Source of the DNA: JASLDZ01 sp964244065
GTDB lineage: Bacteria > Pseudomonadota > Alphaproteobacteria > Caulobacterales > Caulobacteraceae
Reading direction: 5' to 3'
Assembly (NCBI GenBank): GCA_964244065.1
Contig: CAXTHH010000001.1
Location: 620,001 to 684,000 of the forward strand
Length of the DNA: 64,000 nucleotides
Of the stretch, positions 39,604 through 48,314 are shown in pieces (within the stretch, counting starts at the first letter, position 1; each line of letters begins with the position of its first letter). The position numbers were made by a program, and so were the translations under genes. Below the pieces are notes generated by a model that saw nothing but the letters and a program-made list of their open reading frames with translations, did no database searches and was not told where the DNA came from.

Positions 39604-40929
39604 TCACCCCGCGGCGCGCACCTGCGCCTGGGCGGCGGCGCGCTCCAGGGCGACGCCGGGGTCCTCGCCGGGGGCGAGCTCGGCCGAGCCGATGTCGAAT
39701 TCCACGGTGAAGGGCGATTCGCCCTCCGGCCCGTCGAAGGCGGTGCAGGCGATCACCGCGGCGATGCGCTCCGCCGCCGCCTGCGCCGCGGCCCGGTGGG
39801 CGGAGGGCAGCGCGATGGCGAACACATCGGGCGAGAGGCGCGCGGGCGTGTCCTCGGCGCGCACCAGCCGGCCGAGCATGGCCCCGATCTGCGGCGCGGC
39901 CCGGTCGAGCGCGCCCGCCGCCCGGGCGCGCAGGGCCGCCCCGCGCGGCGCGATGCGCAGCACCGCCACGGAGAGCGGCCTGCGGCGCACCCGCCCCGCG
40001 GCGGACAGGCGGGCCAGGTGGGCGGCGAACAGCGGCCGGGTGAACAGGCCCGTGGCCGCGTCCATCAGCCCCGAGCCGCGCATCGCCTCCAGCGTCGCCC
40101 GGATCGCCCGAGCCCGGCGGTGGGCGCGCGCGAGCCACAACACGCGCTCGGCGGTGTCGAACTCCGGCGTGTCGGCGCTGGCGACGTCGGACAGGCCCTT
40201 GCCGAACGCCTCCATCAACGAGACCTCCGCCCCCGGCCGCAGGTACAGCAGCGTGGGCGTGTGATAGAGGCGCGTGTTGCGCCGCATCCCGCCGGCGATG
40301 GACAGCGCCTCCGCGTGCGTCTCGCCCGCCCACAGCACCACGGCGTCGAAGTTGCGGTCGTGCAGGTAGTCGAAGGCGGTGAAGGGGGTGAAGGCCCCCG
40401 TCACCTCCGCCCCGGCCTCCGTCAGGGCATGGCGCAGGGCCAGGAACTTGGGCGCGGGCTCGCCGATCGTGAGCACGGCGACGGGGGCGCCGTCCTCGGC
40501 GGGCGGGGGCGCCTCTCGCCCGGCGGCGGCGAAGGTCTCGGCGCGCAGTTCGGCCTCCTCCTCGGCCACCGCGGCGCGGACCAGCGCCTCCAGCCGCAGG
40601 ACGGCCTGGGCGGGGTGCAGGCCCTCGTGGAGGGCGAGGTCGAAGCCGAGCGGCTGCAGCGCGCGCTCCGGCCGGCCCAGCGCCACCACCGGCAGCCGCC
40701 GGGGCGCGGTGACGGGCTTCAGCCGCCCGGGCAGGGTCAGCAGAGCGGGCGCCGCGCCCGACAGGTCCACGATCACCGCCTCGGGCGGGGCGGCGCTGAT
40801 GGCGGCCAGCGCCCCCTCCGGCCCGCGCACGACGCGCGCCGGCCAGCCGAGCCGCTCCAGCCCGGCGGCCAGCGGGGCGGCCAGGCGGTCGTCCTCGGCG
40901 ACGATCAGCACGCGGGGGGAGTCGGTCAT
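39604..40929 (-). CDS. popA: PopA-like cyclic di-GMP effector with receiver domains and degenerate GGDEF
   Basis: The 441-residue protein has two receiver-like domains and a GGDEF domain. The first keeps Asp55 in VIVDLSG. The second lacks a phospho-acceptor (DAVVLWAGE). The GGDEF starts DAATGLFTRPLF, but the catalytic GG[D/E]EF is replaced by SPDVF. The inhibitory-site RxxD is intact (RAED, Arg357-Asp360) at the canonical five residues before the A-site. Asp55 and Arg357 are exactly the residues studied in Caulobacter PopA, a c-di-GMP-binding protein that brings CtrA and RcdA to the cell pole for ClpXP degradation. Next to clpX, this is the most telling call of the window. Based on recalled residue numbers, without alignment. 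Confidence 0.85.
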   Translation of the reverse strand: MTDSPRVLIVAEDDRLAAPLAAGLERLGWPARVVRGPEGALAAISAAPPEAVIVDLSGAAPALLTLPGRLKPVTAPRRLPVVALGRPERALQPLGFDLALHEGLHPAQAVLRLEALVRAAVAEEEAELRAETFAAAGREAPPPAEDGAPVAVLTIGEPAPKFLALRHALTEAGAEVTGAFTPFTAFDYLHDRNFDAVVLWAGETHAEALSIAGGMRRNTRLYHTPTLLYLRPGAEVSLMEAFGKGLSDVASADTPEFDTAERVLWLARAHRRARAIRATLEAMRGSGLMDAATGLFTRPLFAAHLARLSAAGRVRRRPLSVAVLRIAPRGAALRARAAGALDRAAPQIGAMLGRLVRAEDTPARLSPDVFAIALPSAHRAAAQAAAERIAAVIACTAFDGPEGESPFTVEFDIGSAELAPGEDPGVALERAAAQAQVRAAG

Positions 40930-41014
40930 GGAGCGCGCCAGCCTAGCCGCGCGCGCCCGTCGACGTAAGCGCGGCGATGTGGTCCATCGGACGGGAGCTT
41001 GGGAGGCGAACGGC

Positions 41015-42136
41015 ATGGCGAGCGGGCCGCTGGACGGGGTGCGGGTGCTGGAGTTCGCCGGCATCGGCCCGGCCCCTTTCTGCGCCATGCTGCTCTCGGA
41101 CATGGGCGCCGAGGTGGTCCGCGTGGACCGGCCAGGCGCCCGCCCCGGCCCAGGCGACGCCGTGCTGCTGCGCGGCCGGCGCATGGTGGCGCTCGACCTG
41201 AAGGAGGCGGCGGATGCGGGGGTCGCCCTCGACCTGATGGCGCGCGCCGATGCGGTGATCGAGGGCTTCCGCCCCGGCGTGATGGAGCGGCTGGGGCTCG
41301 GGCCCGAGCCCGCCCTCGTCCGCAACCGCGCCCTGGTCTACGGGCGCATGACCGGCTGGGGCCAGACGGGGCCGCTGGCGCATCGGGCCGGGCACGACAT
41401 CAACTACCTGGCGCTCTCGGGCGCGCTGCACGCCATAGGCGGCGCCGACAAGCCGACACCGCCCCTGAACCTCGTGGCCGATTTCGGGGGCGGCGCGCTG
41501 TACCTGGCCATGGGCGTGCTCGCCGCCCTGCTGCACGCGCGGACCACCGGCCAGGGCCAGGTGGTGGACGCGGCCATGACGGACGGCGCGGCCTCGCTGA
41601 TGTCCCTCTTCTACGGCATGCACGCGCAGGGGCTGTGGGACGACCGGCGCGCCTCGAACCTGCTCGACGGGGCCGCGCCCTTCTACGATACCTACCGCTG
41701 CTCCGACGGGCTCTGGCTCGCGGTCGGGTCCATAGAGCCGGCCTTCTACACGCAGATGCTCGACTTCATGGACGTGGCCGATGGCGAAGGCGCGTTGCAG
41801 CGGCAATTCGACCGGGCGGACTGGCCGGCGCGCAAGGCCGAGCTGGCGGCGCGCTTCGCCACACGCCCGCGTGACGCCTGGGTCGCGCTGATGGACACGG
41901 CGGACACCTGTGTCGCGCCCGTGCTCGGCCTGGCGGAGGCGCCGTCCCACCCGCACAACGTGGCGCGCGGGACGTTCGTCGAGGTGGGAGGGGTGGTCCA
42001 GCCGGCGCCCGCGCCGCGCTTCTCCGTGAGCCCCTCGTCGGTGCAGGGTCCGTCCCGGCCCGCGGGCGCCGACAACGCGCAGGTGCTGGCCGATTGGGGC
42101 CTCTATCCCCGCCCGGCCTCAGGCGAGCTCGCCTAG
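41015..42136 (+). CDS. CoA-transferase family III, alpha-methylacyl-CoA racemase-like
   Basis: Family III CoA-transferases and racemases epimerise or transfer acyl-CoAs. Here His127 (HRAGHDINY) and Asp156 (LNLVADFGG) match the catalytic pair of alpha-methylacyl-CoA racemase, better than the CoA-transferase Asp169 arrangement. The N-terminal fold begins VRVLEFAGIGPAPFCAMLLSD. Start ATG at 41015 with GGGAGG 9 nt upstream. Length 373. It is divergent from popA and its end overlaps the TusA-like gene by 18 nt. Likely role: branched or 2-methylacyl-CoA metabolism, which would go with the valine genes, though they are not adjacent. Confidence 0.88.
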   Translation: MASGPLDGVRVLEFAGIGPAPFCAMLLSDMGAEVVRVDRPGARPGPGDAVLLRGRRMVALDLKEAADAGVALDLMARADAVIEGFRPGVMERLGLGPEPALVRNRALVYGRMTGWGQTGPLAHRAGHDINYLALSGALHAIGGADKPTPPLNLVADFGGGALYLAMGVLAALLHARTTGQGQVVDAAMTDGAASLMSLFYGMHAQGLWDDRRASNLLDGAAPFYDTYRCSDGLWLAVGSIEPAFYTQMLDFMDVADGEGALQRQFDRADWPARKAELAARFATRPRDAWVALMDTADTCVAPVLGLAEAPSHPHNVARGTFVEVGGVVQPAPAPRFSVSPSSVQGPSRPAGADNAQVLADWGLYPRPASGELA

Positions 42137-42352
42137 ACGACGGACGACGAAGCGCAGCACGTTCTCGCCCGCCGCCTCCACGCTCACCAGCTCCAGTCCC
42201 TGCTCGCGGGCGAAGTGCGGGACGTCGATCCGCGCCAGCGGGTCGTCCGCCAGGAGCGCCACCGGCGCGCCCGCGGGGGCGGCCTCCAGCGCGCGACGCA
42301 GGCGCAGGGTGGGGGTGGGGCAGCGGTGCCCGCGGGCGTCGACCTCGATCAC
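42119..42352 (-). CDS. TusA-family sulfurtransferase
   Basis: TusA-like proteins carry sulfur on a Cys in a CPxP motif for tRNA thiolation, molybdenum cofactor or other sulfur transfer. Here Cys11 lies in ARGHRCPTPTLRLRRAL. The GTG start at 42352 has GAAGG 8 nt upstream and gives 77 residues, the usual TusA size; a TTG 36 nt further upstream would be longer. The 3' end overlaps the convergent CoA-transferase by 18 nt. The 101-nt region upstream, shared with ku, contains the GANTC cluster. Confidence 0.82.
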   Translation of the reverse strand: MIEVDARGHRCPTPTLRLRRALEAAPAGAPVALLADDPLARIDVPHFAREQGLELVSVEAAGENVLRFVVRRLGELA

Positions 42353-42395
42353 GCGCCGCGCCTTCGCCCGAGCCGAGCCGCGAAGCAAGCTGAAC

Positions 42396-42439
42396 GATTC
42401 GGCCTCGGAGTCGTTGGCCGACTCCGATCGCCACGACTC
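42396..42439. promoter_or_regulatory. Cluster of four GANTC methylation sites with a perfect inverted repeat
   Basis: Four GANTC sites (42396, 42408, 42420 and 42435 as first bases) lie in 44 nt between the TusA-like start and ku. Two of them are the inner arms of an inverted repeat TCGGAGTC-N7-GACTCCGA (42405-42412 and 42420-42427, perfect 8-bp arms). GANTC is methylated by CcrM in Caulobacter and read by GcrA at promoters. The ATG of ku lies 15 nt downstream of the last site. The inverted repeat could also bind a dimeric repressor. Confidence 0.6.
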
Positions 42440-42453
42440 ACCCGGAGGCCGCC

Positions 42454-43374
42454 ATGGCCGCGCGTCCCACCTGGCAGGGGCACCTGCGCCTGTCGCTCGT
42501 CACCTGCCCGGTGGCGCTCTACACCGCCTCGAGCCGCGCGGGAGACGTGAGCTTCCACCTGCTCAATCCGAAGACGGGCAACCGGATCAAGATGATCACC
42601 ACCGATCCGGACACGGGACCGGTGGACCGGGCCAGCCTGATCAAGGGCTACGAGGTCAGCAAGGACCAGTACGTCACGCTCACCGACGAGGAGATCAAGG
42701 CGGTGCGGCTCGACTCCACGAAGGTGATCGAGATCGAGCGGTTCGTGGCCGCCGACGAGATCGACCGGCTGTACTGGAACGACCCCTACTTCCTGACGCC
42801 CAGCGGAGAGATCGCCAACGAGGCCTTCACCGTGATCCGCGAGGCCATGCGCGAGACGGGCCGCATCGCGCTGGGCCGCGTGGTGCTCTCCACCCGCGAG
42901 CGGCTCCTGGCGCTGGAGCCCCAGGGCAAGGGCATCGTGGCCTGGTCGCTGCGCACCAAGGGCGAGGTGCGCAATGCGGAGGAGTACTTCCGCGACATCC
43001 CCGACGCCAAGGCCGACAAGAACATGCTGGCCATCGCCGAGAAGATCATCGAGCAGCAGGAGGGCGCGTTCGACCCCTCCACCTTCAACGACCGCTACGA
43101 AGACGCGCTCAAGGCGTTGATCGAGGACAAGAAGAAGGGCCAGAAGCTCACCGAGGCGCCCGCGCCCAAGGACACCAACGTGGTGGACCTGATGGAGGCC
43201 CTGCGCGCCAGCCTGCAGAAGGGCGGCGCCCCCTCCCCGCCCCGCGGCAAGCCTGCCGCCAAGGGCGCCGCCAAGCCGACGCCGCTCAAGCCCGCCCCCG
43301 CGGCGAAGGCGACGAAGGCCGCCGACGCGAAGCCGGCGGCCTCCAAGCCCGCGCCGAAGCGCAAGGCGGGCTGA
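42454..43374 (+). CDS. ku: Ku family non-homologous end-joining protein
   Basis: Bacterial Ku binds double-strand DNA ends as a homodimer and recruits ligase D. The core beta-barrel appears in QGHLRLSLVTCPVALYTA and SFHLLNPKTGNRIKM. Conserved blocks: GYEVSKDQYVTLTDEE, RLYWNDPYFLTPSGE and KADKNMLAIAEKIIEQQ. The Lys/Pro/Ala-rich tail (about residues 245-306) is the DNA-binding C-terminal extension. The ATG has GGAGG 5 nt upstream. No ligD lies in the window. It converges 12 nt from a TonB-dependent receptor. Confidence 0.96.
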   Translation: MAARPTWQGHLRLSLVTCPVALYTASSRAGDVSFHLLNPKTGNRIKMITTDPDTGPVDRASLIKGYEVSKDQYVTLTDEEIKAVRLDSTKVIEIERFVAADEIDRLYWNDPYFLTPSGEIANEAFTVIREAMRETGRIALGRVVLSTRERLLALEPQGKGIVAWSLRTKGEVRNAEEYFRDIPDAKADKNMLAIAEKIIEQQEGAFDPSTFNDRYEDALKALIEDKKKGQKLTEAPAPKDTNVVDLMEALRASLQKGGAPSPPRGKPAAKGAAKPTPLKPAPAAKATKAADAKPAASKPAPKRKAG

Positions 43375-43386
43375 GCTCCTCCGGGG

Positions 43387-45891
43387 TCAGTACTTGATGC
43401 GCATCTCCACGCCGAAGGTGCGCGGCGGGTTGAAGTTGGCGTAGTCGCCGATCGTGCCGCGGTTGGCGGCCGAGATGCGGTAGATGTGCTCCTCGTCCGC
43501 CAGGTTGCGGACCCAGAAGGACACCACCGCCGACGAGTCGCCGAACTTCAGGTCCGCCAGCGCCAGGTTGGCGTTCATGATGAAGCTCGAGTCCGTCTTC
43601 ACCCGCACCGGCTGGAAGTTCACGCCGGTCGGCGAGACGTCGGCGAACTCCGACTGGAAGGAGTCCTGCTCGTCCGCATAGTTGGCGTCGAAGTGGGCGC
43701 GGAGCGTCAGGTCGCGGACCGGGCGGCTGTAATCCAGCGAGAACGAGGCCGCGTTCTCCGGCGTGTAGACCACGTTCGTCGGGAAGGGCACGCCCGGCGC
43801 GATAAAGTTGTTGCCCAGGAACGGGAAGGGCACGGACGGGATCTTGGTGTCCGTGTAGGCGTAGGCGAAGCTGGCGGTCAGGCCCTGCATGATGCGGGCG
43901 GTGATGTCGAGCTCCACGCCGCGCAGCTCCGAGATGCCGGGCGCGTTGCGCGTCTCCTCAGTGTGCGCCCCCTGCGTCGGGCTGCCGGGGGTGGTGTCGA
44001 CGCTGTCGAAGTCGATCTGCGTGTTGCTGCGGTCCATGGCCCAAGCGGCCACGTTCACGCGCAAGCGGCGGCTCAGGAAGTCGCCCTTGAAGCCGATCTC
44101 GTAGGCGTCGACCTCTTCCGAGGCGAAGGGCGTGAAGGTGGCCGAACGATCGTTGGCGCCGCCCGTGCGGTACCCCGACGAGTACTTGGCGTAGACGTTG
44201 ATCAGCGGCGTGATGTCGTAGGCCAGGATAGCGAGCGGGTCGAAACGCGTCTCGTCGAAGCTGAACTTGAAATTCGTGAGCCGGTTGTTGACCGTGTAGA
44301 GCGTTCCGGCGCGCTCATCGGTGGTGACGCGGCCCCCGAGCGTCAGGTGCAACTGCTCCAGCGCGGCGGGCGTCCAGGTCGCCTGGCCGTAGACGGCGTA
44401 GCTGTCGGCATCGGCGAAGCTGGCGCGGCTGATGAAGCGGCGGCCGCGCTCCCAACCGGCGGTGGCCGCCGTGGCCGGGTTTGTCCCGTTGGACGAGCGG
44501 ATCGTGAAGTCGGTCCCGTTGCTGTTCCACTGATTGGTGAAGGGCGTCGCGGCCGATTCCTTCACGTGCTCGTTGAAGTAGTAGAAGCCGGCGATGTAGG
44601 TGATGTCGCTGTTGAACAGCTCCGCGGAGCCGACCGCCTGGAACTCCTGGCTGACCTGGCGCTGGTACAGGTCGGAGAGGCTGTAGCGGCCGAAGTTGGC
44701 GTTGGGCGCGAACACGTTGCGCGCCTCGATGCCCGAGTTGTCCCACTGGTTGGTGCCCACCGCGCGGAAGCCGGTGATGGAGCGAAGCTCCAGGTTGGGC
44801 GACAGCTTGTATTTGAGGATGGCCGAAACGCCGCCCGTTTCGTCCACGCTGGGCTGCTGGATCGTGCCGATGTCCGAGGAGTCCTGTCGGCTGGTGCGGA
44901 TCTGCACCAGCGGGGCCAGCGGGTTGATCGTGCCGGCCGGGGCGGCGGCGACGGCGGTGATCTCCGCCAGGCTGCGGACGCGCTTGCCGTAGGGATTGAA
45001 GTTCACCAGCTGGCTGAAGAACGGCGTGTTCTCGTCGTGCGTATAGTCCACCGAGATCAGGGCGCTGAGCTGCTCCGTCGGCCGGATCAGCGCCGAGGCC
45101 TTGATGCCTTGGCGGTCGTACTGGTTCCAGCCGGCTTGGCCGCTCGCGGGGTTGGTGGTGGTCGCGTCCTGGTGCTGGACGATGGCGTCGATCTTGAGCG
45201 CGGTCTTCGCGTACTCGTCGAAGTCCTGGTGGATCTCGAAGTTGTACTGGCCGTAGTTGCCGCCGCCGGCGACCACGCGGCCGCCGAACACGCCCGTCGG
45301 GCCCTTGGTGACGAGGCTGACGGCCCCGCCTTCGGTGTTGCGGCCGAACAGGGTGCCTTGCGGGCCCTTCAGCACCTCGATCCGGTCGATGTCGAGGAGC
45401 GCGGTGTTCAGGCCCTGCTGACGGCCCAGGTAGATGCCGTCGATGTAGACGCCCACGCCCTGGTCGCGGGCGGTCTGGTTGGCGTCGAACGGCACGATGC
45501 CGCGGATGCCGACGGTGAGGGCCGACTGGCGCGCCTCGAAGGTGGCCACGCGCAGCGATGGGATGGTCCCGTCCTGCAGGCTGATCAGGCTCAGCGCGTG
45601 GCGGTCGGCCAGCTGCTCGCTGCCGAGCACGGAGATGGCGATGGGCGTCTTCTGCAGGTTGGTCTCGCGCTTCAGCGCCGTGACGACCACCTCCTGGAGC
45701 GCGGCGCCGTCATCCTCCAGCGTGGCGGTGGAGGCGGGCTGGCCGGCGCTGGTGGCGGGCGTCGCGACGGCGGAGGGCCGGTCGCCCGGTGTCGGCTGCG
45801 ACGTGACGGGCGTGGGCTGGGCGGCCCAGGCATGGCCGGCGATGGCGAAGGCGAGAGCGGCGATCGACACCGCCGTGGTCTTGGAAGTCAT
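43387..45891 (-). CDS. TonB-dependent outer-membrane receptor
   Basis: Outer-membrane transporter for siderophores, vitamins or sugars, energised by TonB. The N-terminal signal peptide (TTAVSIAALAFAIAGHAWA) precedes a Pro/Thr-rich linker and the TonB box region ALQEVVVTALKRETNL. The plug domain includes GIRGIVPFDANQ, DGIYLGRQ and DRIEVLKGPQGTLFGRNTEGG. The C-terminal barrel ends FGVEMRIKY, aromatic as expected. I chose the ATG at 45891 (MTSKTTAVS, 834 residues). No regulator or periplasmic partner is adjacent, so the substrate is unknown. The following 146 nt (45892-46037) contain no gene. Confidence 0.93.
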   Translation of the reverse strand: MTSKTTAVSIAALAFAIAGHAWAAQPTPVTSQPTPGDRPSAVATPATSAGQPASTATLEDDGAALQEVVVTALKRETNLQKTPIAISVLGSEQLADRHALSLISLQDGTIPSLRVATFEARQSALTVGIRGIVPFDANQTARDQGVGVYIDGIYLGRQQGLNTALLDIDRIEVLKGPQGTLFGRNTEGGAVSLVTKGPTGVFGGRVVAGGGNYGQYNFEIHQDFDEYAKTALKIDAIVQHQDATTTNPASGQAGWNQYDRQGIKASALIRPTEQLSALISVDYTHDENTPFFSQLVNFNPYGKRVRSLAEITAVAAAPAGTINPLAPLVQIRTSRQDSSDIGTIQQPSVDETGGVSAILKYKLSPNLELRSITGFRAVGTNQWDNSGIEARNVFAPNANFGRYSLSDLYQRQVSQEFQAVGSAELFNSDITYIAGFYYFNEHVKESAATPFTNQWNSNGTDFTIRSSNGTNPATAATAGWERGRRFISRASFADADSYAVYGQATWTPAALEQLHLTLGGRVTTDERAGTLYTVNNRLTNFKFSFDETRFDPLAILAYDITPLINVYAKYSSGYRTGGANDRSATFTPFASEEVDAYEIGFKGDFLSRRLRVNVAAWAMDRSNTQIDFDSVDTTPGSPTQGAHTEETRNAPGISELRGVELDITARIMQGLTASFAYAYTDTKIPSVPFPFLGNNFIAPGVPFPTNVVYTPENAASFSLDYSRPVRDLTLRAHFDANYADEQDSFQSEFADVSPTGVNFQPVRVKTDSSFIMNANLALADLKFGDSSAVVSFWVRNLADEEHIYRISAANRGTIGDYANFNPPRTFGVEMRIKY

Positions 45892-46037
45892 CAGTTGTCC
45901 CCCGACGGGGCGGCGTCCGCCCTCGGCTGGGACCGTCACTAGGCAGGCTGCAAGTCAGTTCCGCTTCATCACGGCGAAGCTTCGGCGACGGCTGGGTGTA
46001 AGAATTGTGATGTCGCCTTGCCGCCACATGGCGGGGG

Positions 46038-48314
46038 TCAGCCCCGCACGCGCTCCACCGTCTCCACCTCGGGGCAGGCGCGCAGGGCGGCGCTGATGTG
46101 GGCCAGGTGCTTGTTGTCGACGACGTCGATCTCGAACTCCACGTCGAAGAAGTCGGACTGGCGGTGGGTCATCTTCAGGTTGGCGATGTTGCCGCCGGCT
46201 TCGCCGATCAGCGTGCAGGCCAGGCCCAGCACGCCCGGCGCGTTCTTCACGGTGGCGACGATGCGGGCGCGGGAGACCGTGTGGCGCTCGGCCTCGGCCG
46301 TCCAGTGCAGGTCGCGCCAGGCGTCCTCCGCATCCTCGAACTCGGCCAGGCGGGCGCAGTCGATGGCGTGCACGGTCAGGCCGTCGATCCCCGCCGCGCG
46401 GATGCCGACGATGCGGTCGCCGGGCACGGGGGTGCAGCACTCGGCGAAGTGCAGGCCGGCGCCGGCGGCGATCGCCTCGCCGCGGACGTACAGGCGCGCG
46501 CCGCGCCCGTCCTCGATGCGCACCCGGGCGGCGGCGGCGGCGCGCTCGTCCTCCTTCAGGCCGGGGAACACCTCGCCCAGCACGGCGGCGGCGGGCACGC
46601 GGCCGCGGCCGACCAGATCGAACAGGTCGTCCTCGGTGGCGGCGGCATGACGTTCCTGCGCCGGGCGGAGCGAGACGTCCTTGCGCGACTTGCCGGCGCG
46701 GGCGAAGGCCTGGTCCACCGCGGCGCGGCCCAGGCGCACGAACTCCTCGCGCTCGGTGGAGCGGATCTGCCGGCGGATGGCAGAGCGGGCGCGGCCGGTG
46801 ACGGTGAGCGACCGCCAGTCGGGCGGGGTGGAGGGCTTGGGCCCGCGCACCACCTCCACCACGTCGCCGTTCAGCAGCGGCGTGCGCAGGGGGCGCAGCT
46901 CCCCGTTGACCTTCACGCCCACAGTGGTGTCGCCCACGTCGGTGTGGACCGCATAGGCGAAGTCCAGCGGCATGGCCCCCTGCGGCAGGGTGACGAGCCG
47001 GCCCTTGGGCGTGAACACGAACACCTGGTCGAGGAACATCTCGAGCTTCGCGTGCTCGACCAGGTCCTCCGCGTCGCCGCCGTGCTCCAGCACCTGAACG
47101 AGGTGGCGCAGGTTCTGCAGCGGGTCGACGCCGCCCTGCGCGGCCGCGCCCTCCGGGTCGAAGCCGTAGGCGCCGGTCTTGTAGCGCCAGTGGGCGGCGA
47201 CGCCCTCCTCCGCCACGCGATCCATGGCCTCGGTGCGGATCTGCAGCTCCACGCGCATGCCGCGCGGGCCCACCACGGTGGTGTGCAGCGAGCGGTAGTT
47301 GTTCCGCTTGGGCGTGGAGATGTAATCCTTGAAGCGACTTGGCACGTTGTTCCAGGCGCGATGCACCACGCCGAGGGCGCGATAGCAGTCGTCCTCAGCC
47401 TGCACGATCACGCGGAAGGCGTAGATGTCGCTGATGTTTGAGAAGCCGACAGACTTCTTCTGCAGTTTGCGCCAGATGGAGTACGGCTTCTTCTCGCGGC
47501 CGTAGACGGAGGCCTCGAGCCCCGCCTCCTCCAGGCTCTGCGCGATCTCGTGGCTGAGCACGGCCAGGGCGTCGCCCTGCTCCTCCTTGAGCACCTTCAG
47601 GCGGCGGATGATGGCGGCGCGGGCGGCGGGCTGCAGGTGCTCGAACGCCAGCTCCTCCAGCTCGGAGGTGATGCGGTGCACGCCGATGGAGCGGGCCAGC
47701 GGCGCGTAGATGTCCAGCGTCTCGCGGGCGATGCGCTCGCGCTTCGCCGCGTTCTTGATGAAGTGCAGCGTGCGCATGTTGTGCAGGCGGTCGGCCAGCT
47801 TGACCATCAGCACGCGCACGTCCCGGCTGATGGCCAGGATGAACTTGCGGAGGTTCTCGCCCTGCCGCTTGGCCTCCGCGGAGAACTCCAGCTTGGAGAG
47901 CTTGGTCACGCCCTCGACCAGGGTCGCCACCTCCTGGCCGAAGCTCTCGGCCAGCTGCTCGCGGCTGACCTCCGTGTCCTCGATGATGTCGTGCAGCAGC
48001 GCGGTGACGATGGTGGCGGTGTCCATCCTGTACTCGGTCAGGATGCCGGCCACCTCGATGGGATGCGCGAAGTAGGGGTCGCCCGAGGCGCGCAGCTGCC
48101 CCCCGTGCATCTTCATGGCGTAGACGTAGGCGCGGTTGAGCAGGCCTTCGTCGGCGGTGGGGTCGTAGGCGACCACCCGGTCGATCAGCTCCCACTGCCG
48201 CAGGTAGCGGGGCTTGGCCTTGTCGGGAACGGGAGGCGGCGACGCCGCGTCCGAAGGTCCGGCGCCGGTCGGCGCCGGAGGGGAAAGGAGCGTGCTGGCG
48301 CCCGGGGGCGTCAG
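46038..48314 (-). CDS. spoT: Bifunctional (p)ppGpp synthetase/hydrolase (RelA/SpoT family)
   Basis: Makes and breaks (p)ppGpp. The hydrolase HD domain has HPIEVAGILTEY and LLHDIIEDTE, and the synthetase region starts YGREKKPYSIWRKLQKKS. A TGS domain (DQVFVFTPKGRLVTLPQGA) and a C-terminal ACT domain (IVATVKNAPGVLGLACTL) follow. Both catalytic halves look intact. There is no ATG, GTG or TTG between the rpoZ stop and the first conserved block. The best start is the CTG at 48314: AGGAGG lies 7 nt upstream and CTGA overlaps the rpoZ stop. Length from CTG is 758. Confidence 0.93.
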   Translation of the reverse strand: MTPPGASTLLSPPAPTGAGPSDAASPPPVPDKAKPRYLRQWELIDRVVAYDPTADEGLLNRAYVYAMKMHGGQLRASGDPYFAHPIEVAGILTEYRMDTATIVTALLHDIIEDTEVSREQLAESFGQEVATLVEGVTKLSKLEFSAEAKRQGENLRKFILAISRDVRVLMVKLADRLHNMRTLHFIKNAAKRERIARETLDIYAPLARSIGVHRITSELEELAFEHLQPAARAAIIRRLKVLKEEQGDALAVLSHEIAQSLEEAGLEASVYGREKKPYSIWRKLQKKSVGFSNISDIYAFRVIVQAEDDCYRALGVVHRAWNNVPSRFKDYISTPKRNNYRSLHTTVVGPRGMRVELQIRTEAMDRVAEEGVAAHWRYKTGAYGFDPEGAAAQGGVDPLQNLRHLVQVLEHGGDAEDLVEHAKLEMFLDQVFVFTPKGRLVTLPQGAMPLDFAYAVHTDVGDTTVGVKVNGELRPLRTPLLNGDVVEVVRGPKPSTPPDWRSLTVTGRARSAIRRQIRSTEREEFVRLGRAAVDQAFARAGKSRKDVSLRPAQERHAAATEDDLFDLVGRGRVPAAAVLGEVFPGLKEDERAAAAARVRIEDGRGARLYVRGEAIAAGAGLHFAECCTPVPGDRIVGIRAAGIDGLTVHAIDCARLAEFEDAEDAWRDLHWTAEAERHTVSRARIVATVKNAPGVLGLACTLIGEAGGNIANLKMTHRQSDFFDVEFEIDVVDNKHLAHISAALRACPEVETVERVRG

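Noticed and set aside
43375..43386. ligD-like ligase adjacent to ku
   Set aside because: The neighbouring gene is a TonB-dependent receptor on the opposite strand, and no polymerase/ligase domain was seen anywhere in the window.
43486..45942. An 818-codon plus-strand open frame antisense to the TonB-dependent receptor
   Set aside because: Same cause; the receptor frame has a signal peptide, plug and barrel motifs, while the antisense frame has low-complexity Val/Arg/Gly content.
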